Source: Botrytis cinerea B05.10 (lineage: Eukaryota > Ascomycota > Leotiomycetes > Helotiales > Sclerotiniaceae). From it: a DNA stretch of 64,000 bases. The stretch is from positions 682,001-746,000 of the forward strand of contig NC_037319.1 in assembly GCF_000143535.2 (NCBI RefSeq), in the 5' to 3' direction. This document shows positions 59,502-64,000 of this stretch, piece by piece. Position numbers and translations under genes: made by a program. Each line of letters begins with the position of its first letter. Position 1 is the first letter of the stretch. The notes under the pieces were generated by a model. The model did not search any database. It was not told where the DNA came from and worked only from the letters and a program-made list of their open reading frames with translations.

Positions 59502-61160
59502 TCATAAAGAATCTCTAATCCTCACAAACTCCAAATATCTACCTTTAGTCCATCGTCTACAGCTCTTTCCAAATACCATCATCGGCCATGTACACATTAC
59601 GAACACGAAATCCAAAACACCTATCGCGATAAATGTCTGTTTAACTCCAGTATCCAACCAATAGCTCGCTGCAAATGTAAAGATACACCCGATGGTATTG
59701 TTTATGACGCTAACTCCAACCATACCCTCGAGTACCATTTCCGGATATGCATCCATAAGGTAAGACATGGACAAATCTCCCGCACAACCCCATCCAAAAC
59801 CAATGAACCCAAGCCCGACGTACGGAGCTGGCCACGACCATTCGTATGCTGTACCGAGACCGAAGATAAACATTCCCAATGGTGAGAATATAGCACATGG
59901 ATACATCATCCAGAGACGATCTTCGGCTTCTAAAATACCATGACGATATTTCTTGGAGTACCAAAGTACGAAAACATCCGAAAGATAACCACCCCAGAAA
60001 CAACCGATAATGGCGCCGATCAAACAAGGAACGTTCATAAGACCAGAACCAATAGTGGAATAGTTCCAAGGATCCTCAGTCCAGTTATCTTCTTCAAGAG
60101 TAAGGTAGAAGGTAAGCCAGGCGTCTTGGGCTCCCCATTGCAGACCACTGTACCAGACGGCTGGGAAAGTGAAAATGCGGAGAGTATGGAAGAGACGAGA
60201 AAAGTATTGTTTGAATCCAGTTCCCTTGAGGTTAGATGCGGGCGTAATTAGTCGAATGCGTTCGCGAAAGGACTTCTTTGCTGGGGCAGTCGCAGGTGGA
60301 ATGGGAGGTGTGTCGGAGGGAGTCGTGGCTAGGACTGTATCTTTCTCGTTGCTGCTGCGAATTGGAGATTCTTCAATCTTGGCCTGGGACCCAACGCCAT
60401 TGATTGGAACATCATACGCAGACTCGGGGCGATCGAACATAGTTTCTTCGAGGGTAAAGTAACACACAAGTATGGTGCAGGAGGAAATTATGACGGACCA
60501 CCAACCAATCCATCGCCAGCCTAGAGGCCCCCCAGCAATATATCCAGCAATAATAGGACCTAGATAGGTACCAATACTAGTCGACAAAACGTATATGCCC
60601 AGAACAGTTCCTCTTTGATGTTGAAAGAACAAATCCGAGAGGGAAAGCTGCACATTGGCCTCGGCACAAGCTTCAGACGCTCCCACAAAGAGTTGATTCC
60701 AGATCGAGTCGCTCGTGGATTGCACACGAGCCATCCATATAGCGCCAATAACTCCCAATGTCAAACAAATGATATAGGTAACCCTTCTTCCGTATAACCA
60801 CGCAGCAGGCGAGATCAACAAAGTCCAATAACCAATTCCTACAAACAAAACTCCAGCCCCAGTATTCATTGCGTCGTAAGTGATTCCATATTCCTCGTTC
60901 ATGCCATCTTGCGCCGAGCCCGCATCGTTCGAAGTGGCAGCCGTTAGACCTGTGATGAAGCAAACCAGGAAAACGTGCCAATATTTCCTCGTGCGAGACC
61001 AATTGAGTGGATCGAGAGGCGACGAGGTAGGTTGTGGTTCCAAAACGATGTTCCCATGTTTGAGAAGGTGGGAATTGTTGGATTGTTCGATATCTTCTAC
61101 CAGTCTTGTGGTGCCTGGAAGGAAATCTTCACCGTGCATGTGAGTTGGGTCCATCGCCAA
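59502..61160 (-). CDS. MFS transporter, DHA1/HOL1-like, 12 membrane segments (552 aa)
   Basis: Single exon. The N-terminal cytosolic part ends in LDPLNWSRTRKYW, the usual lead into segment 1 in fungal drug:H+ antiporter-1 type carriers. Segment 2 is followed by WLYGRRVTYIICLTLG, a form of the conserved cytoplasmic loop motif A. The segment 4-5 region has SEACAEANVQLSLSDLFFQH and RGTVLGIYVLSTSIGTYLGP as in HOL1-like carriers. A hydrophilic loop of about 70 residues rich in S, P and T (about 245-315) separates the two halves, as expected. It should export or import a small molecule across the plasma membrane; the substrate cannot be told. A second in-frame Met two codons later could also start it. 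No biosynthetic partners lie nearby. Confidence 0.88.
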   Translation of the reverse strand: MAMDPTHMHGEDFLPGTTRLVEDIEQSNNSHLLKHGNIVLEPQPTSSPLDPLNWSRTRKYWHVFLVCFITGLTAATSNDAGSAQDGMNEEYGITYDAMNTGAGVLFVGIGYWTLLISPAAWLYGRRVTYIICLTLGVIGAIWMARVQSTSDSIWNQLFVGASEACAEANVQLSLSDLFFQHQRGTVLGIYVLSTSIGTYLGPIIAGYIAGGPLGWRWIGWWSVIISSCTILVCYFTLEETMFDRPESAYDVPINGVGSQAKIEESPIRSSNEKDTVLATTPSDTPPIPPATAPAKKSFRERIRLITPASNLKGTGFKQYFSRLFHTLRIFTFPAVWYSGLQWGAQDAWLTFYLTLEEDNWTEDPWNYSTIGSGLMNVPCLIGAIIGCFWGGYLSDVFVLWYSKKYRHGILEAEDRLWMMYPCAIFSPLGMFIFGLGTAYEWSWPAPYVGLGFIGFGWGCAGDLSMSYLMDAYPEMVLEGMVGVSVINNTIGCIFTFAASYWLDTGVKQTFIAIGVLDFVFVMCTWPMMVFGKSCRRWTKGRYLEFVRIRDSL

Positions 61161-63137
61161 TAGCGATTTCTATATCGTGGCTAAACCACGACGATAGAGC
61201 GACCTGATCTTTGCGAAAATTCAATGATTGACTGGTGAACAATTGCAGCGACAAACACGGGAATAGAGAGTGAGGAAAAAATTGTATGGAAGAGAGAAGG
61301 CTTTAGGTAAGATGACGAAAGTCCTCACAATCACAAACCTTAGGAAAATTACTTTGTAGATAAAGTTATAAGAATTTCCACTTGGCTGTCTTATCTGTGC
61401 GATTCCCACATTACCATTATGAAATAAAAACTCTAGGGTTATGGTTGGGAGTTGAGCAATTTGTGTGTGCCCGATAAGAAGATCGATGATCGGGTTTCTC
61501 TCCACGCACGACTTACCGAAGTGTGCACGACACAAACCATGTTGGAGTATCATCTCCCATCTCTCTGGCGTAGGGGGGATGAGGAGAAGGAGAAGGAGAA
61601 GGAGAAGCAGAAGATCGGTAACCGGTGAATATGTGTATTCGTATGCTCCGACTTATCAAGATTGACATTGGATTAGACACGAAGCGTGGGATGTTATCTG
61701 GATAATCAGTCTGAATGACGGAGGTACAACCAGAGTTGGGACGAATAGGTCAGGCCCACCAGGTCTCAATTGATTCACTGAATTCAATTGTGCTCCGTAT
61801 TTGGTGGAGCCTTATCAGAAGCTTGTATTGGAGGGAGCGAGCTGACAAAACCATAATCATATCCCGATGCTTGACTGAGCTGTATCCATATTTAACTTCT
61901 GCCCAAGTCAGTCACACTTATTATTACTGTCTACTAGTGATCACCCAACAAGATTTACCGTTTAGCATTGAACTCTGTTGTCAAGCTATCATTCCCTGGG
62001 CATCATCATTGTGCTTCTCTCCCTCGTCGATCAAGATAAAAATAAGTATATTGCCAATACAACGATAAATATATGGAGATCAATATTACACACACTTGCT
62101 ACTTATTGAGCTCATGGGTGATGAATATACAGTGTACAGAGTATATTTCATCTCTCGGCTATCTCTCCTTCATTTGTCTCCTCGCCTCGTCATTTCCATC
62201 CTGTCGAGCCTGTTCACCTGCCCCGAGAACTCGACTGAAGCTACTCATCCGGATACTTACATCCTCTCAATTCGTACACCTTGCTTGTACTTTCTCTCTT
62301 CAGCTTAGCAACGATATGACGGGAAGACCAACAGGACCCTGAAATGCCATCTCCCACTGTACCGCCTAGACTTACCAAGACAGGGTCTGATGTACCGATA
62401 CGATAAGAAGGACACTTGGTTTGCAGGAACGATAAGACATTCTTCAACCACCAACTCGCAATCGATCCAATCTCGTCGGTCCTTCAATCTCTCGTCCAAT
62501 GCAAAAGCAATCATCCAATCCAGAAGCAATCAAATCAATGTTGTTGAATACTGGACCTCGGGAGAACAGCATGTAATCTCGCCCTGCGTCCACTCAGCTA
62601 GCATCATTGTTGTCAGGTGGTCAAGCCCTGCGTTTGATAGTTACACTCCGCCGCTGCAAAGGTATGAAGTTGTCTTAATCTATTTTTGAGTACAGCCATG
62701 GAATGATATCATCCCTTTACGTTTCGAGTTTGTAATACATAAACGCATGCCAGATAGATTTCGTTGTTGAAGACAGTAGCTTAAATAAGGTGGATCAATC
62801 ATATGATCATACACTAAGTATATTTTACATTTCTCATCCCGCCCGTTCTCTTCTCCTTTTCCTCTCCTCTGAGTAACAACCACAATCCACTACTCTGCAG
62901 AGTTTCTCATACGAAGAATCTTTGATTGCTAAAATCAAACGGCATACATCTGCAATTGACCTGAGTTAACAGTTTTGAGAAACGGTGCAGCTACGACAAA
63001 CTTTCGCAGATTCTTATCGACTAGCATCTTTGCTATTTTGTACCGCCCACTCGTCGACGTCGACTTATATACGCAGCTCATCGAGCATAGCCAAACACAC
63101 CCACCAGTCTCCAAACATACGCAGATGTTGAATCAAT
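61161..63137. other. Divergent intergenic region, about 2 kb
   Basis: Holds the promoters of the transporter (minus) and the amine oxidase (plus). A GGAGAA trinucleotide-pair repeat is at about 61577-61607. Several short frames exist but none looks like protein. Plus-strand TATATACG at about 63066-63073 is a possible TATA element for the amine oxidase. Confidence 0.45.
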
Positions 63138-64000
63138 ATGTCAACCTTATCCATATCTCCTCTTGGCGCTCTAAATCCAAACGAAATAAACCGGTCATAT
63201 CAAGTAATTACCGCGCCATTGCCAATCCAGAACTCAAAACCTTTGATCTGGTCCACAGGACTTGAGAGTCCCGACAATTATGGCAATGGCGTGAAGAAAG
63301 CCCACGTAATTATCGTGGGTGCCGGTATTTCCGGTTTACGTGCAGCATCAGTCCTACAACGACATGGAGTTGGTGTAACAATCTTGGAAGGACGGCCAGA
63401 TCGCATCGGTGGTCGAATCCACACCAGTCGCAAATCTCCAAACGGGAAAGCTCGAGACATTGGTAAATACACCTGACCTAATAGGCAGAACAATATCTTC
63501 CGTTGTGGGTGGTTGGGACTACGGTCTTGACCACACAATGTGGGTTGTTTATCCTTTCCCCCGGCAAAAGTGTGCTTACTATATATACAGGTGCTGCATG
63601 GATGCATGAAACTTCGCAGAATAAATTGGTTCAGTTGATCAAGAAGCTCGATATCGAGTACTATTATGATGACGGTACACCTCTGTACTTTACCAAAGAG
63701 GGAAGAGCAGGATCTCAATTCAAGGCGAAGAAAGTCGCTGATGAATTTGCTGACTACTGTGAGCACTACTTTGAAACTCATCCTCATGCTTCTGATCGCT
63801 CTGTGAAAGAGTTCATTCATGAATTCGTAGAGAATCATCCTTTGATCACTAACAGTGAACGCAAATGGGCTCCCCAAGCCATTCGTGAGGTAGAGCTTGT
63901 GAGATATCCCAATGCTCCAAATTATAACGCAAAACTAATTTTATAATTGTAGTGGATCGGTACATCCATCGAAGAAGCTTCTTCTAAATACTTGAGCTAC
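63138..64000 (+). CDS. FAD-dependent amine oxidase, 3' partial
   Basis: Exons so far: 63138-63462, 63591-63898 and 63953 onward; introns 128 bp (GTAAAT..ACAG) and 54 bp (GTGAGA..TTGTAG), both in phase. The N-terminal dinucleotide fold is complete: HVIIVGAGISGLRAASVLQR (GxGxxG) with the ribose-binding Glu in VTILEGRPDRIGGRIHTS and the GGR motif. After the join the frame reads AAWMHETSQNKLVQLIKKL, then the third exon gives WIGTSIEEASSKYLSY, as in fungal polyamine/monoamine oxidases. No signal peptide is evident; the first 50 residues are unrelated to the fold. It would oxidise an amine to an aldehyde or imine with release of H2O2; the substrate is unknown. The gene runs off the right edge. Confidence 0.88.

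Noticed and set aside
62073..62689. Overlapping open frames of 70-99 codons upstream of the amine oxidase
   Set aside because: Several frames on both strands overlap without any being better than the others; they lack protein-like features.

Overview
The window is nuclear DNA of a filamentous ascomycete. The evidence is short introns of about 43-160 bp with GTAAGT/GTATGT-type donors, fungal families (DUF6594, secreted TNT-type NADase, F-box-like expanded family, HOL1-like MFS transporter, FAD amine oxidase), and a large AT-rich block of C-to-T decayed retrotransposons typical of repeat-induced point mutation (RIP). Gene style suggests Leotiomycetes (Botrytis/Sclerotinia relatives), but that is inference.

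Layout. 1-1230: 3' part of a DUF6594 membrane protein. 2.4-3.8 kb: a minus-strand pseudogene broken by C-to-T-type stops. 5.07-6.09 kb: a secreted TNT-domain NADase with three introns. 6.65-7.12 kb: a small two-exon gene. 7.86-19.28 kb: four paralogues of an F-box-like family (+,+,-,+). 19.8-22.3 kb: two decayed genes with in-frame stops and frameshifts. 22.8-23.9 kb: an epoxide-hydrolase-like alpha/beta hydrolase (minus).

24.6-53.0 kb is one 28-kb AT-rich island with no living gene. It reads as nested LTR retrotransposons. An outer minus-strand Ty3/gypsy element (A2) has LTR remnants at 24765-25245 and 52748-52941. Inside it is a B element (LTRs 26954-27291 and 52409-52747). Inside B lie a complete plus-strand gypsy element A (28932-35515, 575-bp LTRs, target duplication TATTA) and a minus-strand gypsy element C (37576-48531, 271-bp LTRs). 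Recognisable remnants are the reverse transcriptases of A and C and the chromodomains of A and A2; the RT catalytic YxDD of A is mutated to YLNN. Running through all of these elements is a 29-bp near-perfect palindrome (13-bp arms, 3-bp spacer) found 14 times, always exactly 29 bp. It is the most unusual signal in the window.

53.97-59.09 kb: two more members of the F-box-like family, so the island sits inside the gene cluster. 59.5-61.2 kb: an MFS transporter (minus). 63.14 kb to the end: the 5' part of an FAD-dependent amine oxidase. Beyond the F-box-like cluster I see no sign that neighbouring genes form one pathway.
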